Under the pieces are notes generated by a model, which did no database searches, was not told the DNA's origin, and saw only the letters and a program-made list of their open reading frames with translations. This document shows, piece after piece, positions 51,221 through 59,262 of a DNA stretch of 64,000 nucleotides. This DNA comes from Stenotrophomonas nitritireducens. GTDB taxonomy: Bacteria > Pseudomonadota > Gammaproteobacteria > Xanthomonadales > Xanthomonadaceae. The DNA is taken from NCBI RefSeq assembly GCF_001431425.1, contig NZ_LDJG01000002.1, positions 62,001 to 126,000 on the forward strand, written 5' to 3'. Position 1 is the stretch's first letter; the number at the start of each line of letters is the position of its first letter. The translations under genes were made by a program, and so were the position numbers.

Positions 51221-51949
51221 ATGGAAACCGCCATCGCCGGGAACGCGCCCGGGAAAGTTCCGCTGCTGTTGCTGCCCGGCCTGCTCAACGATGCCGAGCT
51301 GTGGCGCGCGCAGATCGCCGCCCTGTCCGACATCGCCGACTGCATCGTCGGCGACCAGACCCGCGGCGAAACCCTGCAGGCGGTGGCCGAGGACGTGCTG
51401 GCGCAGGCGCCGCCACGCTTCGCGCTGGCCGGGTTCTCGCTGGGCGGGTTCGTCGCCCAGCAGATCCTGCGCATCGCCCCGGAACGCGTGCGGCGGCTGG
51501 CGCTGGTCGACACCTCGATCCATGCCGATTCGCCGGAGCGCGCCGCACAGCGCCGCGCGCAGCGGGCCAGCGTGCGCCTGCCCGGCACCTTCCACGGTTT
51601 CGGCGACAGGCTGATGCGCAGCTACATCGACGCCTCGCGCCTGGACGACCAGGCGCTGGTGCAGCGCGTGCGCGACATGACCTCGCGCCTGGGCGCGGAA
51701 GTGTTCCTGCGGCAGAGCGCGCTGGAGCGGCCCGACGGCCACGACGTGCTGGCCGCCTACCGCGATCCGCTGTTGATCGTGTGCGGCGCCAACGACCGCA
51801 TCACGCCGCTGCCGGTCAGCGAGGAAATGCACGCGCTGGCGCCGCATTCGCGGCTGGTGGTGCTGCCCGGTTGCGGGCACCTGGCGCCGATGGAGAAGCC
51901 CGACGAGGTCAGCGCGGCGCTGCGCGACTGGCTGCATGCGCCGGCCTGA
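51221..51949 (+). CDS. Alpha/beta hydrolase
   Basis: A 242-residue alpha/beta-hydrolase: oxyanion strand LLLLPGLLND, nucleophile Ser73 in GFSLGG, Asp192 in GANDRIT and His220 in CGHLAPME. The length and plain fold suggest an esterase or lactonase with a small substrate; it cannot be specified. The start at 51221 begins the first strand, and the upstream in-frame stretch is poor coding sequence. Confidence 0.88.
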   Translation: METAIAGNAPGKVPLLLLPGLLNDAELWRAQIAALSDIADCIVGDQTRGETLQAVAEDVLAQAPPRFALAGFSLGGFVAQQILRIAPERVRRLALVDTSIHADSPERAAQRRAQRASVRLPGTFHGFGDRLMRSYIDASRLDDQALVQRVRDMTSRLGAEVFLRQSALERPDGHDVLAAYRDPLLIVCGANDRITPLPVSEEMHALAPHSRLVVLPGCGHLAPMEKPDEVSAALRDWLHAPA

Positions 51950-51973
51950 CGCGCCTGCCGGATCCTGGGCGCT

Positions 51974-52276
51974 TCAGTGCAGCGACTGCGCCTGCTCGGC
52001 ATGGTGCCAGGCATGGCGCACCAGCCAGCGCGCTTCGTCCCACGGCACCGCCAGCGCCGGCGCATGCCGGTGATAGCTGTCCTGCAGCGCGCGGTAGAGC
52101 TGTTCCTCGCTGGCGCGCGGCCACGCCAGATAGACCTCGAAGCCCATCTGCAGCAGGCGCCGGTACTGGTCGAAGTCGTGGTGGCCGAGCCGGCCGATGG
52201 CATGGACGCTGCGCCAATAGGCCATCTCGGCGTCCACATCGAGGCTGCGAAGGCTTGCAGTGTGCGGGTTCTGCAT
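51974..52276 (-). CDS. Small conserved-looking hypothetical protein
   Basis: A 100-residue cytoplasmic protein (MQNPHTASLRSLDVDAEMAY start, then FDQYRRLLQMGFEVYLAWPR and ARWLVRHAWHHAEQAQSLH). It is rich in His, Arg and Trp and has no membrane segment. It resembles small Xanthomonadaceae proteins of unknown function. GGAGAC precedes the start, and it follows the aldo/keto reductase on the same strand by 80 bases. Confidence 0.6.
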   Translation of the reverse strand: MQNPHTASLRSLDVDAEMAYWRSVHAIGRLGHHDFDQYRRLLQMGFEVYLAWPRASEEQLYRALQDSYHRHAPALAVPWDEARWLVRHAWHHAEQAQSLH

Positions 52277-52356
52277 GAGCGGTCTCCGTTCGCGGTCCGC
52301 CCCCTGTAGGCCGGATGCTACGACCGGGTCGGCGCGGGGTTCAACCCGCGCCGCAT

Positions 52357-53313
52357 TCAGGCTTCGGCGCTGGCGGCATCCAGCTGGGCGATTTCCTGCG
52401 CCGACAGCGACAGCCGCGCGGCGGCGAGGATCTCGTGCAGCTGCGCCACGCCGGTGGCGCTGACGATGGGCGCGGTGATGCCGGGCCGTGCGATCAGCCA
52501 GGCCAGTGCGACCTGCGCCGGCGTCGCCCGGTGCGCGGCGGCGACATCGTCGAGCGCGGCGAGGATGCGCAGCCCGCGCGGGTTCAGATAATGCGCGACG
52601 ACCTTGGCGCCGCGCGCGCCGCTTTTGCCGGCGTCGTCGGCGCTGCGGTACTTGCCGCTGAGGAAGCCGCTGGCCAGCGCGTAATAGCCGATCACGCCCA
52701 GCTCCTGTCCGCGCGCCAGCGGCTCCAGTTCCGCTTCGTAGCCGGCGCGGTCGTAGAGGTTGTACTCGGGCTGCAGGCTCTCGTAGCGCGGCAGGTGGTA
52801 ATCGGCCGATACCTTCAGCGCATCGCGCAGGCGGGACGCGCTGTAGTTGGACGCGCCGATCGCCCGGACCTTGCCGGCTTCGACCAGGCGCGCGAAGGCG
52901 CCCAGGGTTTCCTCCAGCGGCACCGATTCGTCGTCCTCGTGCGCCTGGTACAGGTCGATCACGTCGGTGCGCAGGCGCCGCAGCGAGTCGTCGACGGCGG
53001 CATGGATGTTGTCGGCCGACAGGCCCGGGCGCTCGGCCCATTTGCCGACCTTGGTGGCGAGCACCACCTTGTCGCGCCTGCCGCCGCGGCCGAGCCAGCG
53101 GCCGATGATGGTTTCCGATTCGCCGCCCTTGTTGCCCGGCACCCACGCCGGATACACGTCGGCGGTATCGACCAGGTTGAAGCCGGCCTCGACGAAGGCG
53201 TCGAGCAGGGCGAAGGCGGTCTTCTCGTCCGCGCTCCAGCCGAAGACGTTGCCGCCGAACGCAATGGGGCCGACCTGCAGGCCGGAACGGCCGAGTTCGC
53301 GGAACCGGGTCAT
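52357..53313 (-). CDS. Aldo/keto reductase
   Basis: A 318-residue AKR barrel. The catalytic tetrad can be read as Asp49 (VDTADVY), Tyr54, Lys88 (ATKVG) and His125 (QAHEDD). NADPH-phase motifs include IGASNYSASRL and GVIGYYALASGFLSGKY. It is of the YhdN/VanK-like type; the substrate is unknown. The start at 53313 follows AAGGAGGT. It is divergent from the exported methyltransferase gene. Confidence 0.93.
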   Translation of the reverse strand: MTRFRELGRSGLQVGPIAFGGNVFGWSADEKTAFALLDAFVEAGFNLVDTADVYPAWVPGNKGGESETIIGRWLGRGGRRDKVVLATKVGKWAERPGLSADNIHAAVDDSLRRLRTDVIDLYQAHEDDESVPLEETLGAFARLVEAGKVRAIGASNYSASRLRDALKVSADYHLPRYESLQPEYNLYDRAGYEAELEPLARGQELGVIGYYALASGFLSGKYRSADDAGKSGARGAKVVAHYLNPRGLRILAALDDVAAAHRATPAQVALAWLIARPGITAPIVSATGVAQLHEILAAARLSLSAQEIAQLDAASAEA

Positions 53314-53493
53314 GCGCACCTCCTTGGAATCGGCATAACAGCATAGACGCCGCATATGCCGGTTCCGTTGCGACGAGGTGAAAACAGCGTTCCGCATGAG
53401 CTGCGCGCGCTAACGGGTCGTGAACATTCCAGCCCTGCGAGCGCATCGCACGCGCGTGCTAGGCTCGCTGCACTCCAACCGTGGAACATTCCG

Positions 53494-54360
53494 ATGAAGA
53501 CGACCGCCCCGTTGGTTGCCGCCTGCCTGCTGTTCGCCGCGCTGCCCGTTGCCGCGCAGGAGCACGCGCACGCCGGCCACGACCACGCCGCCATGCATGG
53601 CGCCCCGGCCTCCGCGCCGTTGCAGGCCGCCGTGTCCGGCGACTGGCGCAGCGCCGCCAACGCCGCGCGCGACCAATACCGGCATCCGCTGCAGACGCTG
53701 GAATTCTTCGGCGTGCAGCCGCAGCAGACGGTGATCGAGATCACCCCGGGCGGTGGCTGGTACTCCGAGATCCTGGCGCCGTACCTGCGCGGGCAGGGGC
53801 ATTACGTGGCGGCGGTGGTCGATCCGCAGGCCCTGCCGGCCGGCGGCGGCCGCGACTACCAGCAGCGCACCCGCGACGGGCTGGAAAAGAAGTTCGCCGG
53901 CGCGCCGGCGCTGTTCGACAAGACCACGGTCGTCGCCTACGACCCGGCCGCGCCGGTGCTCGGCAAGCCGGGTTCGGCCGACGTGGTGCTGACCTTCCGC
54001 AACGTGCACAACTGGCGCGCCAGCAACCAGGCCGAGGGCATGTTCCGCGCGTTCTTCGCGGTGCTCAGGCCGGGCGGCACGCTGGGGGTGGTGGAGCACC
54101 GCGCCAAGGCCGACGTTCCGGCCGACGACAAGAGCGGTTACGTCGGCCAGGCGCAGGTGATCGCCATGGCCGAGGCGGCCGGTTTCAAGCTCGAGGAACG
54201 CAGCGAGATCAACGCCAATCCGCGCGATACCAAGGACCATCCCAACGGCGTGTGGACGCTGCCGCCTTCCAACACCCACGATGCCGCCGACGATGCCAGG
54301 TACAAGGCCATCGGCGAGAGCGACCGGATGACGCTGCGGTTCGTGAAGCCGCGCCCGTAA
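53494..54360 (+). CDS. Exported class-I SAM methyltransferase-like protein
   Basis: A 288-residue protein with a clear Sec signal (MKTTAPLVAACLLFAALPVA, cut near AAQEH), then a His-rich stretch (HAHAGHDHAAMHG). A methyltransferase fold follows: VIEITPGGGWYSEILAPYL (motif I), VVLTFRNVHNW and GGTLGVVEHRAK. It matches predicted COG4798-type methyltransferases, several of which carry signals. SAM is not known in the periplasm, so its real activity is open. The start at 53494 is set by the signal. Confidence 0.8.
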   Translation: MKTTAPLVAACLLFAALPVAAQEHAHAGHDHAAMHGAPASAPLQAAVSGDWRSAANAARDQYRHPLQTLEFFGVQPQQTVIEITPGGGWYSEILAPYLRGQGHYVAAVVDPQALPAGGGRDYQQRTRDGLEKKFAGAPALFDKTTVVAYDPAAPVLGKPGSADVVLTFRNVHNWRASNQAEGMFRAFFAVLRPGGTLGVVEHRAKADVPADDKSGYVGQAQVIAMAEAAGFKLEERSEINANPRDTKDHPNGVWTLPPSNTHDAADDARYKAIGESDRMTLRFVKPRP

Positions 54361-54380
54361 CGCGTCTGGTTGTTGTACAG

Positions 54381-54409
54381 GCAAGGGCCGCCATCGCTGC
54401 GGCCCTTGC
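54381..54409 (+). terminator. Strong hairpin after the methyltransferase gene
   Basis: An 11-bp perfect stem GCAAGGGCCGC (54381-54391) with a seven-base loop pairs with 54399-54409. It has no T-run, so it may be a Rho-assisted or 3'-end-protecting hairpin. Confidence 0.55.
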
Positions 54410-54445
54410 CGCTTCCGCGCCGCTGATTTCCTCTTCGTGTCCGCC

Positions 54446-54988
54446 ATGCTCATCGCCTTCAACAAGCCCTTCAACGTCCTGTGCCAGTTCACCGACCGCA
54501 GCCAGCCGCCGCGGGCGACGCTGGCCGGTTTCGGGTTGCCGAAGGACGTGTATGCGGCCGGGCGCCTGGATTACGACAGCGAGGGCCTGCTGCTGCTCAC
54601 CGATGACGGCGGCCTCGCGCACCGGTTGACCGATCCGCGCCACAAGCAGGACAAGACCTACTGGGTGCAGGTGGAGGGTATGCCGGCGCCGGAGAAGCTG
54701 CAGGCACTGCGCGACGGCGTGCTGCTCAACGATGGGCCGACCCTGCCGGCGCGCGTGCAGTGGCTGGAAACGGCGCCGGCGCTGTGGCCGCGCGATCCCC
54801 CGGTGCGTTTCCGCAGGACCGTGCCCGATGCCTGGCTGGCGGTCACGATCCGCGAGGGGCGCAACCGCCAGGTGCGGCGCATGACCGCCGCGGTAGGCCT
54901 GCCGACCCTGCGCCTGGTGCGCGCCTCGATGGGGCCGCATGCGCTGGATGGCCTGCAGCCCGGGCAGTGGCGGTGGGTCGGTGAATAG
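54446..54988 (+). CDS. rluE: 23S rRNA pseudouridine synthase E
   Basis: A 180-residue RluE-type enzyme without an S4 domain (E. coli RluE 217). The catalytic Asp42 is in GRLDYDSEGLLLLT; the partner motifs are QDKTYWVQVEG and IREGRNRQVRRMTA. It makes pseudouridine 2457 in 23S rRNA. The ATG at 54446 was chosen because it begins LIAFNKPFNVL; a GTG three codons upstream is possible. Confidence 0.93.
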   Translation: MLIAFNKPFNVLCQFTDRSQPPRATLAGFGLPKDVYAAGRLDYDSEGLLLLTDDGGLAHRLTDPRHKQDKTYWVQVEGMPAPEKLQALRDGVLLNDGPTLPARVQWLETAPALWPRDPPVRFRRTVPDAWLAVTIREGRNRQVRRMTAAVGLPTLRLVRASMGPHALDGLQPGQWRWVGE

Positions 54989-55088
54989 GAACGGGTGAGG
55001 GCAGCGCAAGAGCCCAGGGCAGGTTCACATGCAGCTTGAACGCATGCGGTTCCTGCCTCTACCCGTTCCTTTTCACGCGTTCCCTGCT

Positions 55089-55442
55089 TCAGGTGTCGCT
55101 GCCGATATCGCTGGTTTCGTCCACCGTGGTGGTGGCGCGGCGGCGCTGGGCGATCTGCTGCGATTTCGCCTCCAGCGCGGCATTGTCGCGCTTGTTCTTG
55201 CGGTAGATCGCGTAGCCGATCAGGCCCAGGCCGACCGCGGCCACGGCGACGGTGGCGGTGGGGTTGCGGCGCGCCGCGCGGCCGACCGCGCGGCCGCCGG
55301 TCTTCATCGCACCGATCGCGGCACCGGCCTTGAGCCAGTCGGCGGCATTGGAACCTCCGCTCTTGAGGCTGTCGCCGGCGTGGCTGGCCAGTTCCATGGC
55401 CCGTTCCAGGGCCGTTCCGGTGATGTCGCTGAACTTGCTCAT
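55089..55442 (-). CDS. Hypothetical protein with one TM helix
   Basis: A 117-residue protein with no recognised family. Residues 1-45 are amphipathic (MSKFSDITGTALERAMELAS, then Gly/Ser-rich); a basic stretch (GRAVGRAARRN) precedes one TM helix (TATVAVAAVGLGLIGYAIY) and a charged tail with TTTVDETSD. The pattern resembles YtxH/ElaB-type stress or ribosome-associated membrane proteins. It lies alone between rluE and hrpB. Confidence 0.6.
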   Translation of the reverse strand: MSKFSDITGTALERAMELASHAGDSLKSGGSNAADWLKAGAAIGAMKTGGRAVGRAARRNPTATVAVAAVGLGLIGYAIYRKNKRDNAALEAKSQQIAQRRRATTTVDETSDIGSDT

Positions 55443-55567
55443 GGGGATCCTCGGTTGCAGGGGCAGGCACGCAGTGTCGCGGGACGGGCGTGCAGGAAAT
55501 GTTAGCCGCGCCCACGCATGAATCTGCAGTCCAGTATTCTTTCACCGTCGCCACGGGAGATGGATCT

Positions 55568-58072
55568 TCACGTCCCGCGTGGTTTTGCCCGGTGTGTTGC
55601 AGTCGCGCTCCACGGATCATCAGGCCAAGGGTGTCTGGGATACCGCCCCTTCATCTCCTTCTTCACCTCGGCATAGGTGTTCTGCCAGAAGTTGCGCAGG
55701 TCGCCCGTGACCTGCAGCGGCTTGCCGCCGGGGGAGAGCAGGTGCAGCAGCAGCGGTATGCGGCCATCGGCGATGCGCGGGGTGTCGGCCAGGCCGAACA
55801 GTTCCTGCAGTTTCACCGCCAGCACCGGCGGGCGCGGGGTGATGCCGTCGTCGTCCATCGCGTAGTCGATGGCGCGCTCCATGCCGGACGGCACGCCGAT
55901 GCGCACCGGTGCATGACGGTCGATCAGCTGGCGTGCGTTCCAGTCGACGCCGGACTTCAGCGCCTCGCCCAGTTCCTGCTCGCCGAGAGCGTCCAGTCGG
56001 GTCTTGCCGGCGAAGGCCGGCAGCAGCCAGTCGTCGAGCGTGGCCAGCAGCGCCGCGTCGGACAGGTCCGGCAGTTCCAGTTCCGGCATCCAGTGGCGCA
56101 GGCCCTGCACGCGATGGCGCCATTGCCGCAGGTTGCCGGTCCACGGCAGGGCGTCCAGCCCCAGTTCGCCGACCGCGTCGGTGAGCGCGCGCGCGGCCTG
56201 CGCCGGATCGACCTTTCCGGCCGGGCGGCTGTCCAGCACGATGCGGTCGAAGCCGGATTCGCGGCGGGCCTCCAGCGCCCGCCGTTCGCTGTTCCAGCGC
56301 ACCACGTCGTGCTGGTGGAAGCGCCTCGGGAAATCGCTGCGCAGGCGCGCTTCGTCCACCGGCGCGGCGCGCAGCAGCAGGGCATCGCGGGCCTCGAAGC
56401 GCAGTTCGCTGACCACCAGCCAGGGTTCGCCGCGCAGGTCGCTGTTGTCGAACAGGCGCGCGCTGCGGCCATTGGCCAGCTGGTAGCGCAGCGGATCATT
56501 CGGATGGCGCGCGGCGATGCGGTCGGGAAAGGCGTGGGCGAGCAGGTCGCCGAGCTCGTGCGCTTCGATGTCGGCCGGCGGCGTGGCATCGCAGCGCAGG
56601 CGCCGCCGCCACTGCCGGGCCGCCGCGTCGATCGCGGCCAGGGCGCTGCGACTGGCGTCGTGCGCCGCGCGCCCGTTGCGGAACGCGGCCAGCGCGCGCC
56701 AGCGCGCGGCCAGGGCATCGCCGCCGTGGCGCAGCGGATCGCGGGCTTCCAGCAAGGTGGCCAGGTCGGCGGCCAATGCCTGCTCGCGCGGATTGGCCGC
56801 GGCGATCAGCATCGCCGACAGGCGCGGGTGCGTGCCCAGCGCGAGCATGCGCTTGCCGGCAGCGGTGATGCCGGCGTTGTCGCCCAGCGCGCCCAGCCGT
56901 TGCAGCAGCTCGCGCGCGGCGGCCAGCGCACCGGCTGGCGGTGGGTCGACGAAGCGCAGGTCGTCGCTGCCCCAGGCGGCCAGTTCCAGCACCAGCGCGG
57001 CCAGCTCCACCTGCGCCATCTCCGGCCGCCGCTGCGGTTCCAGCCGCTGCGATTGCGGCCACAACCGCAGCGCCCAGCCGGCGGCCACGCGACCGGCACG
57101 GCCGGCGCGCTGGTCGGCCGAAGCCTGCGAGATCGCCACCGCGTCCAGCCGCGAGAAACCGCTGTTGGGGTCGTAGCGCGGCTCGCGCGCCAGGCCGGCG
57201 TCGATCACCACGCGCACGCCGGGCAGGGTCACCGAGGATTCGGCCACGTTGGTGGCCAGCACCACGCGGCGGCGCCCGTCCGGATCGGGCTGCAGCACGC
57301 GCGACTGCTGTTCGACGGGCAGTTCGCCATGCAGCGGCAGGACATCGCTGTCGCCCGGAAGCACCGGCTCCAGCGCGGCCTGCACGCGCGCGATCTCGCG
57401 CTGCCCCGGCAGGAACACCAGCACGTCGCCCGGATGCGTCGCCAGCGCATGTTCGACCGCCCGCCGCGCCTGCGCTTCCAGCGCCTCGTCGCGCCGCGCC
57501 GGGAAGTGGCTCACGTCCACCGGGAAGCTGCGGCCCTCGCTGGACAGGCGCGGCGCGTCGAGGAAGCCCGCCAGCCGCTCGCCGTCGAGCGTGGCCGACA
57601 TCACCACGATGCGCAGGTCCTCGCGCAGCCCGGCCTGCACGTCCAGCGCCAGCGCCAGCCCGAGATCGGCGGACAGGTGGCGTTCGTGGAATTCATCGAA
57701 CAGCAGTGCGCCCACCCCTTCAAGCAGGGGGTCGTCCTGCAGCATGCGGGTGAGGATGCCCTCGGTGACGACCTCGATGCGGGTGCGCGCGGAGACCTTG
57801 TTCTCGAAGCGGATGCGGTAGCCGACGGTCTCGCCGACCGGTTCGCCGAGCTGCCGGGCCATGAACTGCGCGGCGCTGCGCGCGGCAACCCGGCGCGGCT
57901 CCAGCATCACGATTTTCCCGCCCTGCAGCCAGGGCGCGTCGAGCAGCGCCAGCGGCACCTGGGTGGTCTTGCCGGCGCCGGGCGGGGCTTCGAGCACCAG
58001 GCGCGGGTGCGTGACGAGGCTGTCGGTGATCCGCGGCAGCAGTGGGGAAATAGGGAATTCGGCGACTTTCAT
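55568..58072 (-). CDS. hrpB: ATP-dependent DEAH-box RNA helicase HrpB
   Basis: An 834-residue helicase (E. coli HrpB 809). Walker A is PPGAGKT (residues about 31-37) and DEFH is Asp126-His129 (LLFDEFHERH); VMSATLDG, TNVAESSVTLPGVR and DQRAGRAGR follow. HrpB processes certain mRNAs and is linked to envelope maintenance in some species. The start at 58072 begins MKVAEFPISPLLP, the family start. Upstream sequence in the same frame contains the 33-bp repeat and a kinase-like fragment. Confidence 0.95.
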   Translation of the reverse strand: MKVAEFPISPLLPRITDSLVTHPRLVLEAPPGAGKTTQVPLALLDAPWLQGGKIVMLEPRRVAARSAAQFMARQLGEPVGETVGYRIRFENKVSARTRIEVVTEGILTRMLQDDPLLEGVGALLFDEFHERHLSADLGLALALDVQAGLREDLRIVVMSATLDGERLAGFLDAPRLSSEGRSFPVDVSHFPARRDEALEAQARRAVEHALATHPGDVLVFLPGQREIARVQAALEPVLPGDSDVLPLHGELPVEQQSRVLQPDPDGRRRVVLATNVAESSVTLPGVRVVIDAGLAREPRYDPNSGFSRLDAVAISQASADQRAGRAGRVAAGWALRLWPQSQRLEPQRRPEMAQVELAALVLELAAWGSDDLRFVDPPPAGALAAARELLQRLGALGDNAGITAAGKRMLALGTHPRLSAMLIAAANPREQALAADLATLLEARDPLRHGGDALAARWRALAAFRNGRAAHDASRSALAAIDAAARQWRRRLRCDATPPADIEAHELGDLLAHAFPDRIAARHPNDPLRYQLANGRSARLFDNSDLRGEPWLVVSELRFEARDALLLRAAPVDEARLRSDFPRRFHQHDVVRWNSERRALEARRESGFDRIVLDSRPAGKVDPAQAARALTDAVGELGLDALPWTGNLRQWRHRVQGLRHWMPELELPDLSDAALLATLDDWLLPAFAGKTRLDALGEQELGEALKSGVDWNARQLIDRHAPVRIGVPSGMERAIDYAMDDDGITPRPPVLAVKLQELFGLADTPRIADGRIPLLLHLLSPGGKPLQVTGDLRNFWQNTYAEVKKEMKGRYPRHPWPDDPWSATATHRAKPRGT

Positions 58073-58165
58073 GTGTGCGCAAGCATACGCGCTCGCCATG
58101 CGCGCCCGGCAGGCCAACGACAGGCGTGGATGGTCGTTTCCGCCACCTTCCCGGGCGAAACAGGT

Positions 58166-58193
58166 CGCTTCCAGCCGGGGGTATTCGCGTTCC
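58166..58193. repeat. Fragment matching the 3' end of the kinase gene
   Basis: CGCTTCCAGCCGGGGG followed by TATTCGCGTTCC recurs at 60986-61016 inside the Ser/Thr kinase gene, differing by one three-base insertion. Read on the minus strand both encode EREY-PRLEA-like peptides. It directly abuts the 33-bp repeat. Confidence 0.6.
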
Positions 58194-58224
58194 GATGATC
58201 CTTTCCATCCCCTTCCTGCGCGTT
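58192..58224 (+). repeat. 33-bp upstream element, copy 1
   Basis: CCGATGATCCTTT-C-CATCC then CCTTCCTGCGCGTT, 32 of 33 identical to copy 2. It ends 67 bases before the VHL-box lipoprotein start. It may be a shared promoter or operator. Confidence 0.8.
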
Positions 58225-58290
58225 GATGGGATGCACGGCCGAAGTGGGCGCAGCCCACTCCTGCCCACCTCCACCAAGAGACTCACTCCC

Positions 58291-59082
58291 ATGCGTATGA
58301 CATCAACATCCCCCTTCGCTTTGCTGGCGCTATCGGTTCTGCTGGCATGTCCGGCCTGTCAACCCGCTGCGAACACGGATGTACCTGTCACGAGCGCCAA
58401 TGAGCTTGCCGCCAATGCCGATGAGCCGGTCGCAAACGCTGATGAATCTGCCGCGAACGCCGATGCGCCTGCCGCGAACACTGACGAACCGGCCGCGAAC
58501 GCCCATGAGCCTGTCGCAGACGCCGGTAAAGGCGGAAAACTATGCTCACCCAGAACATCAGAAAAACTGGCGGTTGAGTTCATCAACAACTCCAGCCAGT
58601 CCGTCAATTTCCACTGGATGGAATTTGATTGCACGGAAGGCGGCGGGCCGTCATTGGCACCTGGACAACGGGAAAAGGCCGTCACCCACCCCGGTCACAT
58701 TTTCCTGGCGCGTGGCGAAGGCGATCAGGTTCTGCGCACCTTCACGGCATCTGCCGATGCCCAGACCTTCGTCGTGGATGACGCTCTGATTGCACGGATA
58801 GCCAAGGAAGGTGAACCCTATACCGAAGGCAATTGTTCGCCGAAAACCGAAGGCCGGTTCAACGTTGAGTTCATCAACCATCTGAATGAGCCGGTCAGGA
58901 TGCAGTGGATCGGGTTCGACTGCACGGTCCGGATGCTTCGCACGGTTCCCGCGAACGGAAAAACCAGGGAAATGACCTACCCCGGCCATATTTTCCGATT
59001 CGTTGATTCGGTCGGGCGCCAGCTCGCCACGTTTGATGTTTCCCCTGACGACGAGCAGCCCTACCACGTTTCCGATGACTGA
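58291..59082 (+). CDS. Lipoprotein with two VHL-beta-like domains
   Basis: A 263-residue lipoprotein. The signal ends LLAC/PAC (Cys20 or Cys23). Residues 25-80 are a loose seven-residue repeat (AANADEP, VANADES, AANADAP, AANTDEP, AANAHEP). Two copies of a beta domain follow (about 85-165 and 182-255), each opening with CSP and containing VEFIN, WxxFDC, a Pro/Gly loop and HPGHIF or YPGHIF. The order VEFxN, WxxFDG, RGHxWLF is that of the von Hippel-Lindau beta domain, which in eukaryotes binds hydroxyproline peptides. A binding role in the envelope is inferred. The 33-bp element lies upstream. Confidence 0.8.
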   Translation: MRMTSTSPFALLALSVLLACPACQPAANTDVPVTSANELAANADEPVANADESAANADAPAANTDEPAANAHEPVADAGKGGKLCSPRTSEKLAVEFINNSSQSVNFHWMEFDCTEGGGPSLAPGQREKAVTHPGHIFLARGEGDQVLRTFTASADAQTFVVDDALIARIAKEGEPYTEGNCSPKTEGRFNVEFINHLNEPVRMQWIGFDCTVRMLRTVPANGKTREMTYPGHIFRFVDSVGRQLATFDVSPDDEQPYHVSDD

Positions 59083-59158
59083 CTGCACTCCCGGTGCCCT
59101 CCTCCGGGACGTTGACAGCGGTGGTGCCAGCGGTTTGCAGGGGGTGAAAGGGACTCAC

Positions 59159-59191
59159 CCGATGATCCTTTTCATCCCCTTCCTGCGCGTT
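59159..59191 (+). repeat. 33-bp upstream element, copy 2
   Basis: CCGATGATCCTTT-T-CATCC then CCTTCCTGCGCGTT. It ends 72 bases before the lectin/peptidase start, almost the same distance as copy 1 from its gene. Confidence 0.8.
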
Positions 59192-59262
59192 TGTCGAGTG
59201 ACCGATTGCCGTCATCACGGTAACGGCATCTTCCATTCGCTCCGAACCTGAGGAACCTCTCC

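Noticed and set aside
48181..51588. A minus-strand open frame of 1135 codons opposite the Pat-like gene
   Set aside because: The product is low-complexity Arg/His/Gln/Ala sequence; the plus strand carries CoA-binding, ATP-grasp and GNAT domains.
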